DNA of 64,000 nt from Apteryx mantelli (GCF_036417845.1 NC_089978.1:122542183-122606182), one strand, 5' to 3'; positions 27,793 to 40,623 are shown, counted from the first letter of the stretch. Program-made: numbers and translations. The notes: generated from the sequence alone by a model not told the origin.

Positions 27793-30700
27793 AAAATGCT
27801 ATTATGCCTATTGAGAGAAGCCCAACAAAAATCAAGCTTCTGGATTTCCTAGAGCGTAGGTACTGGATGATTATAGTACAGGCATTCCCCCTACAGTTAC
27901 ATGAGGTCAAGCCTTTCTAGTACTAACATCTGAAAATGAGTTTGAAAGAGGAGTCTGCAATTCATTGGCATGTAGTAACTCGCTGCTGGGTGATCTGGGT
28001 TTACTCACACAACAGACATTCTAATTAACCTTTCCAGAGAGAGACACAAATCCACATCAGTCACAGACAAACTCAAAATATCAGATTAACTGTTTTAATA
28101 CCAGTGGAGATTCTGTCAGGATAAATAAAATCCTGCTGTTAAATGCTTTCCCTGCCTCAATTAATGAGGTGCTCCAACAAGAACTGCTGTGGTTCCAACA
28201 AGAACGGCCTCTTTTCCTCCATCCTTCTTGGACACAGGGCCACAGAAATAGTCTTACTTACCTATCTTTTAATCAGCATCTTTACTGATGAGCAGACAAA
28301 AATGATTTCACATCTTTTCTGTCTCTAGCTACTATAGCCCCTGCTATTACTAGTATTTGAGTTGTCAACTGCCCTATAAGTATGTCATCATCATACAGAG
28401 GGTAGGATAGCCGTATGTTCAGTGTTGGTGAATACACTAGACTCAAAACCAGCACCTGGTATCTTAGAATTTGATACCTCCAGAAAAACAGTTGTTTACA
28501 GCAGTATCTGTTAGTTTCAAGCTGTGGGATAAAAAATACATTTAACTTAGTGCTTCTGCTTTGTTTCCTGAAAAAAAAAAGAAACTTTGAATCAACATTA
28601 AGTCTTAAAATAAAATCCTTTGAACACTAAAGTACATAATATGGGCTAAAGGACATATCCTATGATTTTTGCTCTCTGTACTGAAGGCCTACACTTCTCT
28701 ATTGATCATCTTGCATAACTTAGCCTTCTCAAATGCTCAGAGGAAAAAGAACAAACTATCAAGATGAATAAGGGATTGCAAGAAATAGCAAGCTATGTAA
28801 AGGAACCAGAAGTGTCTAGTGATAAGGGAACACAGAAAACTTCTGGCCAAAATGAATACAATCAGAATAGGAAAAAAATAAAAACAGAACAATGAAAAAA
28901 TCCCAAAGTTCCTCACCTGAAATGCTTTACTTAGCTGCATGTGTCATTCGTGCTCTTGCAAGTATCTCAACACTGATTTTCAAATATGGGCAGGCATTAC
29001 AGGAAATAACCAACAACAACACAGCATTACTGTTCCATCTTTAGATTTTAGTCTAGTAAGCATTTTTGAATTTTAAAACCGATTTGTCAAAAGTATGTGC
29101 CATTTCTACAAAACAATTGGGAAGCAGAGGAGATTCAGTATTCAAGCAAACATTCATCTCTTACAGTTCTTCAAACCACTCCAATCTTCAGCTTTGTTGC
29201 TCCCTAAACAATTGTATCATTCAGACTAAATCTGTTTTCAACTACAGATCACCACAAGCAGCATTTGACTCACGCAATTTGTTTCAACCCTCAAAGAAAA
29301 GGTCACTAAATGTTACAAATAAACAAATTTTCACCATTTGAGAAAGCATCAAATACACGCTTATGGGGTGTGTGGGGGGGGTTGCATTGCATTAAGACAA
29401 CTTCCTACGTCTTGTTTTGAAAAAACACAATGATCTTGTCAAACAACTGATCGGAAGACTGGTTAGCAGAGCTGGTTTTTTTCGTGCTGATATCCGCCTC
29501 GCCCCACCTCCTGCAATGTACTTTACTTCAACTTCTGATCTGCAGAGATCCTACAACCATTAGCGCTACTCCCCTTACTCCAAGAAGTGTCCTTAGAGCA
29601 TTTGCCATCTGACTGCTGTTAAATTCCCATTTCAACAATAACAACTACTAAATAGGAGATCTACATGCTGCTGAAAGCATCCAGATCCCTACAAAATTAA
29701 GGGCCTACACTTTCACACAGTGTTTAGTAGGGAAATTGTCATTTCTATCCTGACGATATTCTACTAAATACCTGAAGAGGACTGTTGGTACTCTGCAGCC
29801 AGTGTGAGAAACCCTTGTGTTTTGCAAACATTTCAGTAGAGAAAAATAGGAGTATTAAAACTCCAAAGAAAATGTTTTCCCTCAATCCAGTGGTTTAACA
29901 AGTGAGCTACTTCTGCTGGCACCACCAGAGTATATTACAACTAATTTGTGAACCACTAAACTAGGGTTAATCTGAGATGTGGTAATTTCTGCAACAGTCT
30001 TTTCAGTAGTAATGAAAAATCCACACCTTTTGAAATAGCTTCTGAAATAAGCATTAGGGCTTTTGTTTTTAAGTTTGTGGAAAAGAACATAGGAAGTGAG
30101 TCAAACTGATAACCTGCTTTATGGTTCATGTGTTATGAAACATTAAAAAAGGTGGGGGGGGGAGCAAGACTCTGTAGTCTGCACAGGCATTTTTTATCTA
30201 CCTTTGCAATTTACGAGAGGGAAAAATACAACCTAGCAAATATTTTGATGAAGACTATTCAGCAGTCTTAAGATTTCCTCCTCAGACTACTAATAAGCAG
30301 GACATACATGAAGAATATTAGACACCTGTTACAAATTCCTAAATGCACTTAAACATTTAAGCTCACCAAGGAAGTGAGCATCCAAACAAAACATGAATTC
30401 CCCTTGTTACTATTACAAGCTTGATAAAATAATCTGTAACTCAACACTGGTGGATATTTAGACCACAAACTACAGTGACAAGTCAGAAATTGTTTAATAT
30501 TTTTGTGCAAGGTCTCTTAGCGATCACCTTTCTTCTTCTATACATGGAGAGTATACACAGCTGAACCAATGCTGCATAACCTGCAGCAAGGTAGCTGGTT
30601 TGCATAATCACAGAAGTTCTGCTCATATATTGCTTTAAGACATTCAAGCTTACTACCTTAGAAATTAAAAAAAAAAACTGGTGTGCTGCATTACAACAGA

Positions 30701-32259
30701 CAGTCATGATTTCCACTGCTCAACATTTGTGCAATTCAGCAAGTCCCACTCATTTTACTACAAGTCAGTATTCTACTTACCATCAAATTATGTTTCAGAG
30801 AGAGATCTGGGAAATACAAACTTAGCTTTTCAACTTAAGTAGCAGTGATAGAGATGATAAGAAATTGTTATTTAAGATAATAGTTGTCTTGAGCCTTGAC
30901 TAAATTGAAATACACAGGAAAATTGATGAAAATAGTTTTAAACAAGTTTCATTTAATTGTTCGAAATCCCCAAGTAAAGTGACCATTATTTCCAAGGGTA
31001 AACCAATTAAAAACAACTTCAGCTAGGAAGAGCAGCATCTACAGGGAGTGATGAAATCACTTCAGATAAATTATTTCAAGCAAAGTTTTTCAATCATGTT
31101 CCATTTAAACAAGTCCTATTTTTTTCCTCAAAGTTAAGGTTAAATTAAAAGTAGCTTCTCAAATTTACTCTGCAGTTAGTGTTTTTCTACTCTTAAAAAG
31201 TTTCAAAGATGTCAACTACTCGAAACATGAATTTTGAACTTTCACTAAGGATATGAATTATAAATAATCATCTGATCACCGGAAAAAGGACTGTGACATC
31301 CTGTGGTGCCTGTAGTACAAACATGATCTCACAGTCTCACCTGGCACAAACCAAGCATGCCTCTAAGTAAACGAAACACCAAGGAGCAGAGGCATCACCA
31401 CCTCTCTGCCTCCCACAGAGCATACAAACGGGTCAGCCAGTGCTGACTGGCTGGGCAGCAGCTTTCTAAACACAGTCCTGCCTCCTTGCAAGATGGAGAG
31501 TCTGAAGAACCATTATACAACTGGGACTTCTTTTTTCCAAATGGAGAAAAAAAAAGCATTAGAAGAGATGAGTATGCTCTCAAAAGAGGGAATACAGGGC
31601 TGGGAGAAAAAGAGGAAGGGGTATCACAGGGTAAAAAGTCATACCAGTTAACAACTGCAAAACCACAATTACTCAGCATCAGTTGATGTCAGTGTCTACC
31701 AAATATTAAGGTGGCGAGACTGTAAAGAACAGGCACTATACTGTTTCCTACATTTTGCAGCAGCTGCCTAGGATAACTGCAAATCAGTTGCTACATGGTA
31801 ACTGCAATTTGTAGTAACTGATAAGCACTCATCAAAATTAGCTATTGCAAAGTGCAGTTATCATTCAGCAGTTAATGAGCACAAACTAACGTTTGCAGGT
31901 TTTTACCAGCCTTATCAACACTGCAAGAACAGCAACTGCACCAACAGGTTATCAGTAAATCACGCAGCACCTACTTTGCTCTGCAACAGAATACAGATCT
32001 GCATAGTCAGAGGTCACAAGACTGTTGCAGTTTAACATTAAAAAAAATTGCATACTTAGTGCAGGAAAACTCAAGGATTAAGAATAAGTTCATTAGGTAT
32101 CAGCTTTAGTAAAAAGCAGATTTACCAAGATGCTTCTCACATACATTATTTTAAAGTTACCAAGCACAAACACTTTGAATGTAATTGTTTGATAACTTGC
32201 TTAATCCCATAGAATTTCACAAAATGGAAAATTCTTATCTCTGTCTGTGTAAGATGGCA

Positions 32260-32345
32260 CAAGCACTTGTGTGGCCAGCCTTGTTTCGGAGCTAAGCAGC
32301 CTGAAAGGTTTCTGTTAATCAGTTAGTTTTCCTTGGGAGCAGTCC
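32260..32345 (+). repeat. 5S-rRNA-like relic, possibly the head of an old SINE
   Basis: TTTCGGAGCTAAGCAG at 32284-32299 closely matches the internal-promoter part of 5S rRNA (CTCGGAAGCTAAGCAG). GTTAGTTTTCCTTGGGAG at 32322-32339 matches the next part (GTTAGTACTTGGATGGGAG) with a few changes. The two blocks are in the right order, but the gap is about 11 bases longer than in 5S. Upstream similarity is weak. The AmnSINE1 family of amniotes carries a 5S-derived head, so an ancient SINE copy is one explanation and a 5S pseudogene the other. It is too diverged to be a working 5S gene. Confidence 0.35.
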
Positions 32346-32617
32346 CCACACCTGAGTGGGGGAATGGGATGACTCACACCAGACCACCTTAAAGCAATAA
32401 TGAAAACTACATCCTTAGTCATGTTCATACTCAACACACTGTCTACAGTAACCACTACACTGTCAGTTACAAAGTGCGGTTATGGAAAAGACAATATATT
32501 TACTTTTAATTAAAGACTTACATACTGAATGTTGAAAAGGTGCCTACTGAAGGCCTTTCTCCTCAGACTAAGAGAAATGTAATTCTCAACACACACGAGG
32601 AAACTGCTTCTTCTGTG

Positions 32618-32623
32618 TTTATT
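32618..32623 (-). terminator. Candidate poly(A) signal of C3orf38
   Basis: AATAAA on the minus strand about 1.45 kb beyond the C3orf38 stop. A second copy lies at 32664-32659. These are the first exact hexamers seen after the stop codon when reading leftward, so they are the likeliest 3' end; no transcript data support it. Confidence 0.35.
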
Positions 32624-34071
32624 ATAAATTAGTAGCTGATGAAGTCATACCTCAATAGTTTATTGGGAAAGAACATTCTGAGTTAGAATGTGAACCTTTG
32701 CTTAGAAAATAAATTATTAAAAAATTGTCAAAGAGAACTTGAGATTCAGACTGTTCATAAAAAAAATCAGTTCTGGACATTTCAGGGTATCTCACATACT
32801 TGAATCTTCTCATCTCCCCTCATCCACCCACAATTTTACCAATGTTGGCTTCTTCTTTGACAAATGCAACAAAAACAAAAGAACTGTTTCCATGTTATGG
32901 GAAATGTTCCCATTTTCACAGCTTGTACTGGTGAAGCTGTAAAATTAAAACAAAAGAAAAATTGAATAACCCAAGAAAGCTGCTGGGGAAAAAAAAAGTT
33001 CTTTCATCTACTGTCACATCTTTAAATATTTATAAAAAGAGAATTTTAAAAAGTACTCAAATTCCATAACAACATTAATTTCGGTAATGAGATTATATTT
33101 TTTAAAATCAGCTCTAGTTTTAACTTGCTAGTGTTACCACATTGACTTCTAGTTAATGTAATAAAGCAGCTATGACTAGATAAAATTCTCATTTTGAGAA
33201 AACATACAAGAATCACAACTATTATATTAGAAACTCAGCTGCAAGTATCTACAAAATAATTATCAAAACATTTGTTTCCAACAGTGCTGAGATAAGTCCT
33301 GAAGTCAACTACTTGATCTAGTGCTAGAAATGAAAGCCTGCGTAACCATTTCAAATTTGCCTGCTTGGGGATATAGCTAGAAGAACAGAGTTTGTCTGAA
33401 TTGATCGCAGAGTTGATACTGTAAGGTAAAAGGAAGGGAAACTATTAATCCAAAAAGAAAAAGGCTTCAACAGTGCTAACTACCCTACATTGTCCCATTA
33501 AACTACTCCTATTGTTCAGTAAAGGAACCACATTTAGAACATAAATAAAAGTAGTCTCCATTCACATTATTTTGTTTGTTCTCTCCAAAACCTTCCAAAA
33601 TGACAGCTGGTTTTCTTGGGATTTAGTAGTCCATTAAGACACTCAATAATTCCCATTTCACCAAGCCAGATGCAATGACTTTCTGTTACAACTTAGATAA
33701 GAGTTACTGGTGACCTGAAGAGAAGCAAACTACAACTTGTGGACCCCAAGTGTCCTAGAGTTCATCATATACCGCTGCCATGGCATATTTAAACATAACC
33801 ATGTTTTATAACCAAGAATAACCAAAGTAATTCCATTCCTAAATACAGTTATAAAAATTAAAGAAACATTCTGAAGTATTTGTTAGCTGTTGGAAAGGTG
33901 CCCAAAATACTATTAACATTTTATACTAGGTATCTTGGTTTGCCATCCAGTTAGCAAATCTGACTCAAGAAGGAGACAACATCACATGGCTGCAATCATT
34001 TCAATATTTAAGGATGCACTACAAGTGCCCTATGTTTTTTCCCCGCAGTCTCTCAATTCTGAAGGAATTGC
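32624..34071 (-). other. C3orf38: Probable 3' UTR of C3orf38
   Basis: About 1.45 kb of AT-rich sequence between the TGA at 34072-34074 and the candidate AATAAA signals near 32.62-32.66 kb. No acceptor or further coding exon continuing the protein was found here, matching the three-exon structure I recall for the human gene. The length is inferred from the hexamer positions alone. Confidence 0.4.
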
Positions 34072-34647
34072 TCAGAATTTCTGAGGTTCAGTCAGACTCA
34101 GTTCTTTCCCATCATACAATGCCTGCAGTTGGTTTGATTCATATTTTATGGACGGCTTTTCAATTTGTTTCCCAGGCTCCAGAGCATTCTGTCCAACTAT
34201 TTTAAGATTCACAAATTTTATTTTCCAGGTGTTCTCTCTAACTGGACAGCGGATGAGTCCAAAAATTTGTTCAAAGACACCCAAACAAGTGTTGCCTCTA
34301 TGTACCGTACCAGCCACTGCTACCAGCACTAACCCATGTCGAGACATTGCACATTTCAGTCCATCAGCATTCAAATTGGGATTCAGTAGAAGGTATTCTT
34401 CTTTAATTAACGAGAGCAGACGAAGGCTCACCATTTCTGCACCAACATATTCTTCCATGTTTTTTTCTAATGTGTTGTAACAGAATTTCATTTTGGCATC
34501 CTCCCAGAAATGCTGTGGTCCCCATGTTTCTTCAGATTGTGCACCCAAGGGATGTTGAGAGTTCAGGAGTTCAAAGAACCATTGACAGAATTCTTCTCCT
34601 AGATCATGAATGTCATCATTTGGTAGCTTTTGGCTCTTCCCATGACT
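34072..34647 (-). CDS. C3orf38: C3orf38 homolog, coding exon 3 (C-terminal)
   Basis: The last and largest coding exon, 191 codons plus TGA. It starts after a good acceptor (TTGCTTGATTGCAG) in phase 0, which matches the phase 0 end of exon 2. The segment begins [12 protein letters not shown] and contains [70 protein letters not shown] and [15 protein letters not shown], all very close to my memory of the human C3orf38 protein. The family is generally annotated only with a domain of unknown function (DUF4518, from memory). There is no signal peptide or membrane segment, so a soluble intracellular protein is likely. The C-terminus, ending SLTEPQKF, is about 20 residues shorter than the human one and diverged. 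Identity is secure; molecular function is not known. Confidence 0.93.
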   Translation of the reverse strand, partial: SHGKSQKLPNDDIHDLGEEFCQWFFELLNSQHPLGAQSEETWGPQHFWEDAKMKFCYNTLEKNMEEYVGAEMVSLRLLSLIKEEYLLLNPNLNADGLKCAMSRHGLVLVAVAGTVHRGNTCLGVFEQIFGLIRCPVRENTWKIKFVNLKIVGQNALEPGKQIEKPSIKYESNQLQALYDGKELSLTEPQKF

Positions 34648-37600
34648 CTGCAATCAAGCAAATTTTTCTTTTTAGAATTATTTAGCCTTAACATCCAGCT
34701 TACCATTTACAAAAGACTAAAATAATTTAAATTCTCCTTTTAAACATTCTAAGACCTCTTCAAGTCAAATATTTGGGACGAAGTGCCTGAAGAGAAACAA
34801 CAAAGTAAAATCTCTCTATTTTTAACATAATCATAATTTTAATTAAGTTTAATTTAGTTTTAATATAATGATAAATCATAATCTAGAGTATTAGAGTTGG
34901 CTTTTTAAATTGAAGTTAGAATGGTACCACAATTTTATCTTGATCTGCAATTTATATTCTGAAAGCAAAGTCTGGTTCTAGCGAAAAGCAGCAGGGGAGG
35001 TTTTTGAACAATTTCCACAAAGGCAGGATTCTCACACTGAGGAACAAAATATCTGCTGTACAAAAATGGTTTGTATAAGGAACTTTTCACTAGCCTTTAC
35101 AATTCCAAAAGAAGGTTACAGAAAAAACAGAAAGATACAGACCCAACCTTAAAAAGTAATCCTATATCAAGGCACATCAATTTACTTAAAAGTGTTTATA
35201 AGTAAGCATTTATACAGACATTTTTTCCCCTGTTTCACGTTGCCCTCAATCTCTTCCTTATTGCACCTTTTAAACTTGCAACTTGTGTTGTTCTCTGCAC
35301 CCTTATACAGCTGGGAATAACAAATAGTACTTATCAGGAAGTCACCTTTTGAATATGCATATCCTAATACCTGAAGCTGACAGGATATTTCCAATTTACC
35401 TAGATATTTTACCCATGTCAGTGCAATACGCTAACAAAACACACAACTAATCCAGGAAGAATTGAAACTTAAAGAATTACTGTGTTCCATACCTTTCTCA
35501 CCACCAGATCATGTGCCTGAATTTATCTCAGTTTGGTGGTAAAACTGCTGAAATTATCCAAAAGATGGTTGGTCGCTTTCATGAGTGATGTTTGTAAGTC
35601 TTCACCACATGTCTAACAGAAGAAGTGCCCAGATAAAAGAAAATTATAGCTAATGTTATCTTTGCTACTGAAAAAAGTCTTGGGCAATCGCAGATACTTT
35701 TCTAATTCTACAACTGATTGTTTAAAACAAACAGTGGTAATACAGTGGGATAGGAAGGTTGCAGTCATTTTCACACAGAAGCATAAACTTACTCTGGAAA
35801 TAAAGAAAAACCTCATTCAGATCATCATAAAATCCTTCCTTCAACACTGAATCTGCCGAGAAAGTATTTTACAGTAGTGAACCAAAGCAAATGTTAGCAT
35901 GAGTCAGCAAAACCTTCAAAGAACAATCTGCAAAGGCTCACTCAGAGATTCTTTGTGTCTAGAAGCCTTGGGAAAGAATGGGCCCATGAAAGAAAGCATT
36001 AAACTGTTTGAAATAGATCTCCCACTAATTGCCTAGAGACACGGACAAGCCACTTGTGCTCTTGTTTTCTTGTTTTACAGAAAATGACACAAACACACCT
36101 ATATAATACAGCTAAGATATAGGGACAAGAAATACTTCAGAGTAGTATTTAAGGTTAATGCTGGGTGGCTGAGGCTAGCAACTGAGAGTGAAGGGTGCCA
36201 AATTTTGAAGCCAAATTCACAGCAAGTAGCAAGGGCAAATATAAGTGAGGGATTAATGATCATATTATTAAATATATACCAGGCAAGGATGGCAAACCAC
36301 CTTAAGAAGGTCTTGTTACTAAATATGTATTGCAACAAAGTAAACAATAAGAATTTTTAAAGATTATTTATTATGGGTCAAGCTAAAACAAAAAATATAT
36401 TCTTGATTTGAATTCTTGTTGTGAATTCTTGAATTGAATTGGCAGTTGTATTCTTGTTATGTGTACAACTAGATGTAGAAGAATGGCAAAAATTAAGCAA
36501 AAATATTCAGGAAGCAAGTTGTTTCGCACTTAAATATTTTAGAAAGGCTTTTAACTTGCTTTTAAAAATGAACTTGGCTTAGAAGACACTTCTTTCTAAC
36601 AAAGGAAGTGTCACCATGTGAAAAGCATGCATGCACCTGGTGCCCAAGTAACAGTCCTATGAGTCTATTTATTTCCTACATGCGTACTTTGTTTATCCTT
36701 TGCTTTCTCTTACAGTAGATAAGATTTAAGTTACTTAAGACACACCATTCAAGCTTTCCCACATAATGTTACCTGACCTCCAGCTGTTGGGTGAAATGTT
36801 TTTTGAACAGAAATTAGATGTGCAGGCTTTTTTTTTTTTTTGTAAGCATCATCAATATTTGTTACTTTACAACAAGACTTTTAGAAGCAAATCAAACAAC
36901 ATCATGTTTGCTAGCATCAAAGTCTACTTCTGGAATCAAGTATTAAAAATGTGGAGACTTTTACACAGAAGTTATGAATTATAGTTTACTGCAGAACAAA
37001 CATATCTGTGCTGGTAAGTGGATTCGCACTACCTATTTTTTCAAAATGGAGAGGGCCACAAGGGTTAAGGGAAAATAAAGGCAAAGAAATATATATGAGA
37101 TAAGTAAGGCAGTTGAACTTCTTATTCTTTATGAATGTGTTTCAAGTACTTCAGAAAGTTTAATTTACTTACCTTTGGTCTCGGAACTTCAACATAGGTT
37201 AATACTTGAGAAGTATTCTTGCAAGAACAATTTTTTTTTGTTCGTTTTCCCCCCCAAAGTATACAAAAAATAGTTTAAAACCAATTTGTAGCTAAGTCAT
37301 ACAATCCTCATGTATCTCAGTTAATACCCGAGAGAAAGCTCAATGCAATAGTTTATGCAAAACTATAAGAGCTGCAAAGCTCTGACAGTCCAGCTGGTGG
37401 GGCTGTTGCCTATTTATGTCTCTGAGCACAACACACCAAAAAGCTGAGGTAGCTATTTAGAGTCATATGGTGAAGAACCAAGACTAATAAAGCACTGAAA
37501 GTTCATTACACCACTATAATTTTGCTAAATGTCATAACTTTGAACTTCAAAATAACCCATAATTGACAAAACACATCCAGTTACACTGCTTTAAGCAAAG

Positions 37601-38336
37601 AGTGGAGGGAAATGGTAAATGGCATGAAACTGGTACTGCTACAAACTTTACATTTCAACTTTATAACAATGTTTAAAAATCCATTCTGCACCATACTAGC
37701 TACAAGGAATAAGAATGAAAACGGTTTACAGAAAGTGCTATTTTGATTGCACTGTCTCTAAAGGTAGACCAAGGCCCTTTACAAAAGGGCAATTTTTTCT
37801 CCACTTCCTTCACAACATTTCAGACCAAAGTCTGGCAGGCTTTTTTGCCAGATGATCTACCATCAGCACCACACCTCTGCTCTGCACTGGGATGCTCCCT
37901 GCTAATGGTACTGTTAAAGGTATGCCTCCTATGGCTGGAGGAAGACTGGTAATCCCTGGTCCATACCAAAACTTCTAAGAAAGTTCACCGCACTGAAAAA
38001 TGACAAGGAGCTACTCTGAGTTTCCATACCATTAACACTGTTGTTTTCAGTTGTCTTTGAATCCACAGAATTATTCCAAACGCCTTTGATTTTAACTTAC
38101 AGTACAACTTAAAAATTAAAAGCCTGAAGAAGACCCCACACATTAGGAGTTCAAGTGCACTAATATACTTTATCAGACAGCAGAAGACTGTCCTGCAGTG
38201 ATGCCTTGGCATAATATGCTTCTAAATGGTGGCACTAAGAGATTTAGCGTCTTCCTAAACAGCAATATTTATCACACTGATTAGCCTGCAAAGAGAATGC
38301 TAAATATTCTCAGGTCTTTCAGAAAGTAGCACTCAC
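34648..38336 (-). other. C3orf38: C3orf38 intron 2
   Basis: A 3.7 kb intron bounded by GTGAGT at the 5' end (38336) and TTGCAG at the 3' end (34648). It is AT-rich with a long T run at about 36827-36841. A weak MIR-like stretch at 36041-36090 was noted but not accepted. No nested gene is supported. Confidence 0.85.
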
Positions 38337-38557
38337 CGCTCTGTGTGTTTTTTTGTCCTCCAATTCTGAGGAGCTTGCTGTGAGCTGCCCATTCCAGTAT
38401 TGTTTTGCACGATCAATGAGTTGGTGCTTCTCTGAGGAAGGAGGCACTGGAATTCCTTGTATTGCCAAATACTTAAAAATTATTTCTCGATAGACTTTCC
38501 TTCGTTTCAAAAGTTCTTCTGCACTTTGACTGTAAACCAAAATTGCATGAATGGCTT
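38337..38557 (-). CDS. C3orf38: C3orf38 homolog, coding exon 2
   Basis: A 221-base exon. The acceptor TTCACTTGCAG precedes AAGCCATTCATG; with the single G carried from exon 1 this gives the codon GAA and the sequence [20 protein letters not shown]. The donor is GCG followed by GTGAGT, leaving phase 0. Encoded features include the basic helix [19 protein letters not shown] and [18 protein letters not shown], both nearly the same as the human protein as I recall it. The last part ([15 protein letters not shown]) is polar and probably disordered. The exon joins exons 1 and 3 without a frame change. Confidence 0.93.
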
Positions 38558-40473
38558 CTGCAAGTGAAGAAATTACAGTTAGCAGCTGCTTCTCTCATGA
38601 TTCATAGCCAAACTTATACCATTTCTTACACTTCTGACTAACGCCTCCTGATGCTGCACAAGATTAAGTGAAACGCAAAGAGTTAAAAGAATATTTGTAA
38701 ACTGAAGTCTGATCTATTTTCTGCCAAATAAAATTAATAATATTCTCCAAGTGGGTTGAAATGTTCAAGCTGCTTAGAAACTCCAAGTGCTTCAAGAAGA
38801 AGAAAGACTCTTGTACACAATACACTTGTACCCATACTCCTTGACAAGCAGCTAAGTCTTAACTTCAAAATAAACTGATTTGGTTTTAACGTGAAATTGT
38901 TCATAGCTTTCTACTTCCGTTACCTTACACCAAAAGCAAATCTGAGCTTGCTTTCTTCATTTGAAAAGCTCTGGGATATTTCAAAACAGGCCAGAGAGAG
39001 GCTCATCTTAGAGGCAAGACTATACTGGGAAAGAAGAACTGCACAAATTCTTTATGGTCCTTCTGAATATGGAATTTTAATCTAAATTTTTGAATCAAAT
39101 GGGTAGTTTGTGTGATTTCAGACAGAAAATGTATTGTTATTTTCAAAAATATGAGGTCTTCTACATTTGCTGTGAACAGAAAATTGACAAAAATGCAGAT
39201 AGAAGATATTTAAGGTAACAGCCTGATTTCTTGTATGCTAAACAAAAATTCTAGAACCAAAACTTGGCAGATTTTAGACAACACATAGTTATTTGTCCAT
39301 CCAGGCTTCTATAGATTGATGGAAATAGAATTAAATCCATTTAATCTCCACAACAACCACCTGAAAACTCCCAAGTTCATAAGGAAACACCATGCACAGT
39401 AGTATGAAGACAGTGCACTGAAACGTAACTTCGGAAAATCTTCAAATGCAAGGCTCTGTGGCAAAATTAGGAAACATGATAAGATGAAATTCAGTTTTGA
39501 AGTAGTTGTGATAGCTAATTCGCATTTGAACAGAGGTCAGCTGCCTAACGTTTCAGCTGTAGAAACTGTAGGCTTAAACAAGAAGAGACTAATAATTGGG
39601 GTAGAAAATAAATACATCTTTTAGCTTATTCTACAAGCACTACAAAAAGCAGATTAAAAAAAAAAACAAGAAAAAGTAGAGACTATTTAGCGCATGAACT
39701 TTCAAAGAAGTGCATTTAGCAAATGCTCTGAGTTATGTCCCATATGAAACATATTCAAGGTTTTGTATGAGTGTATTCAAGGCGATATATTGAGTGGCCT
39801 CAAGTAATACACGTGCAAATTTAAGTTTTATAGCACAGATCTCAACACCCACGAAGGCCTGGGGGATGGTCACACCAAACGGCGTTACCGTTCTACAAAC
39901 GAGTAAGCTCAAGACTGGATCTGCATTTTACCCTCTCAAAAGCTGAAAGCAGAGATGGTTAAGGTAGAGAGCAGCAGACGCTTAGCTTCTACATAAAGTT
40001 GTAAGCACGAACGAGATATAGCACCGCACGAAGTTCCGGGGGGGAGGGGGGGAAGGAAGGAGGAAGAAGAAGAAAAAAAAGGCGTTTCGAGGAACTAAAA
40101 ACCTAGCAGAAGGCACTAGTAGCCGCACGCTCCTGCGCCTACACACACGAAAGCGCTCAAGAGCCAGATACCGGCGCTATGCGGAGGCTACCAAGCCCGA
40201 CAGCCCCGCAGGAAGATGCTCTGACCGGGCACACGCGAATAAAAGGCAGCTTCCGATGCCGCCCAGGCCGCTGCCCTCGGGCACGGCGCCGCCAGCTCGC
40301 CGCCGGCCTCAGGGGCAGCCCCGGCAGCTCGCACCGGTTGCAGGGCGGCCTGCTGTCAGCAGCAGCGCCACCACCGCCCCGGCCTCAGCGCCCCCGGCCA
40401 GGCCGGGGGGGAGGGGAAGGCGCCCCGGGCTGCCAACGGCCTCGCCGAGGTCGGGCCCCCGGGCCCCGCGCAC
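38558..40473 (-). other. C3orf38: C3orf38 intron 1
   Basis: A 1.9 kb intron from GTGCGC at 40473 to TTGCAG at 38558. Its first 400 bases are still part of the CpG island and include a G7-A-G7 purine tract. The rest is AT-rich, with no nested gene seen. Confidence 0.85.
40038..40052 (+). other. G7-A-G7 tract, potential G-quadruplex
   Basis: GGGGGGGAGGGGGGG, followed by a GGAAGGAAGGAGGAAGAAG purine stretch to about 40082. Two G7 runs split by one A can supply four G3 runs. It lies about 420 bases into C3orf38 intron 1, with the G-rich strand as template for that gene. A structural effect is inference. Confidence 0.5.
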
Positions 40474-40606
40474 CTTGGCGGCTCTCGGGGTGCACCAGGC
40501 GGTTGGTGATGGTGTCGGTCAGCGCTAGCAGCTCCTCGGTCTCGAGAAACTCCAGGAGCTCGCGGCAGCCGGCTTGCTCCCGCTCGCTCAGCCCCAGCGA
40601 CGCCAT
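40474..40606 (-). CDS. C3orf38: C3orf38 homolog, coding exon 1 (start codon)
   Basis: The start ATG (40606-40604) sits in a strong context, GCGCCATGG. The exon encodes [17 protein letters not shown], then [19 protein letters not shown] and RLVHPESRQ, and ends CAA G before the donor GTGCGC. The single G completes a codon with exon 2. The N-terminal helix and the TDTITNRLV core match my memory of human C3orf38. The three exons total 309 residues against about 329 in human. The exon is GC-rich because it lies inside the CpG island. The function of the protein is not established by anything visible here. Confidence 0.93.
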
Positions 40607-40623
40607 GGCGCGGCGCGGCCCTT

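Larger units (their letters stand above)
23704..32600. other. Intergenic DNA downstream of C3orf38
   Basis: No gene is recognised. The sequence is AT-rich and mostly unique. Items noted inside are a CTCF-like motif near 27785, a homeodomain-motif-rich stretch around 24480-24760, a poly-G patch near 30155, an unassigned small hydrophobic open frame on the minus strand at 30483-30707, and a 5S-like relic at about 32260. Confidence 0.55.

Noticed and set aside
30955-30980. GTTCGAAATCC resembling a tRNA B box
   Set aside because: No A box at the right distance and no cloverleaf can be drawn from the flanks.
36041-36090. MIR-like stretch (ACAAGCCACTT ... TTTTACAGAAAATG) in C3orf38 intron 2
   Set aside because: The similarity to the conserved MIR segment is short and weaker than at 58.5 kb; it could be chance.
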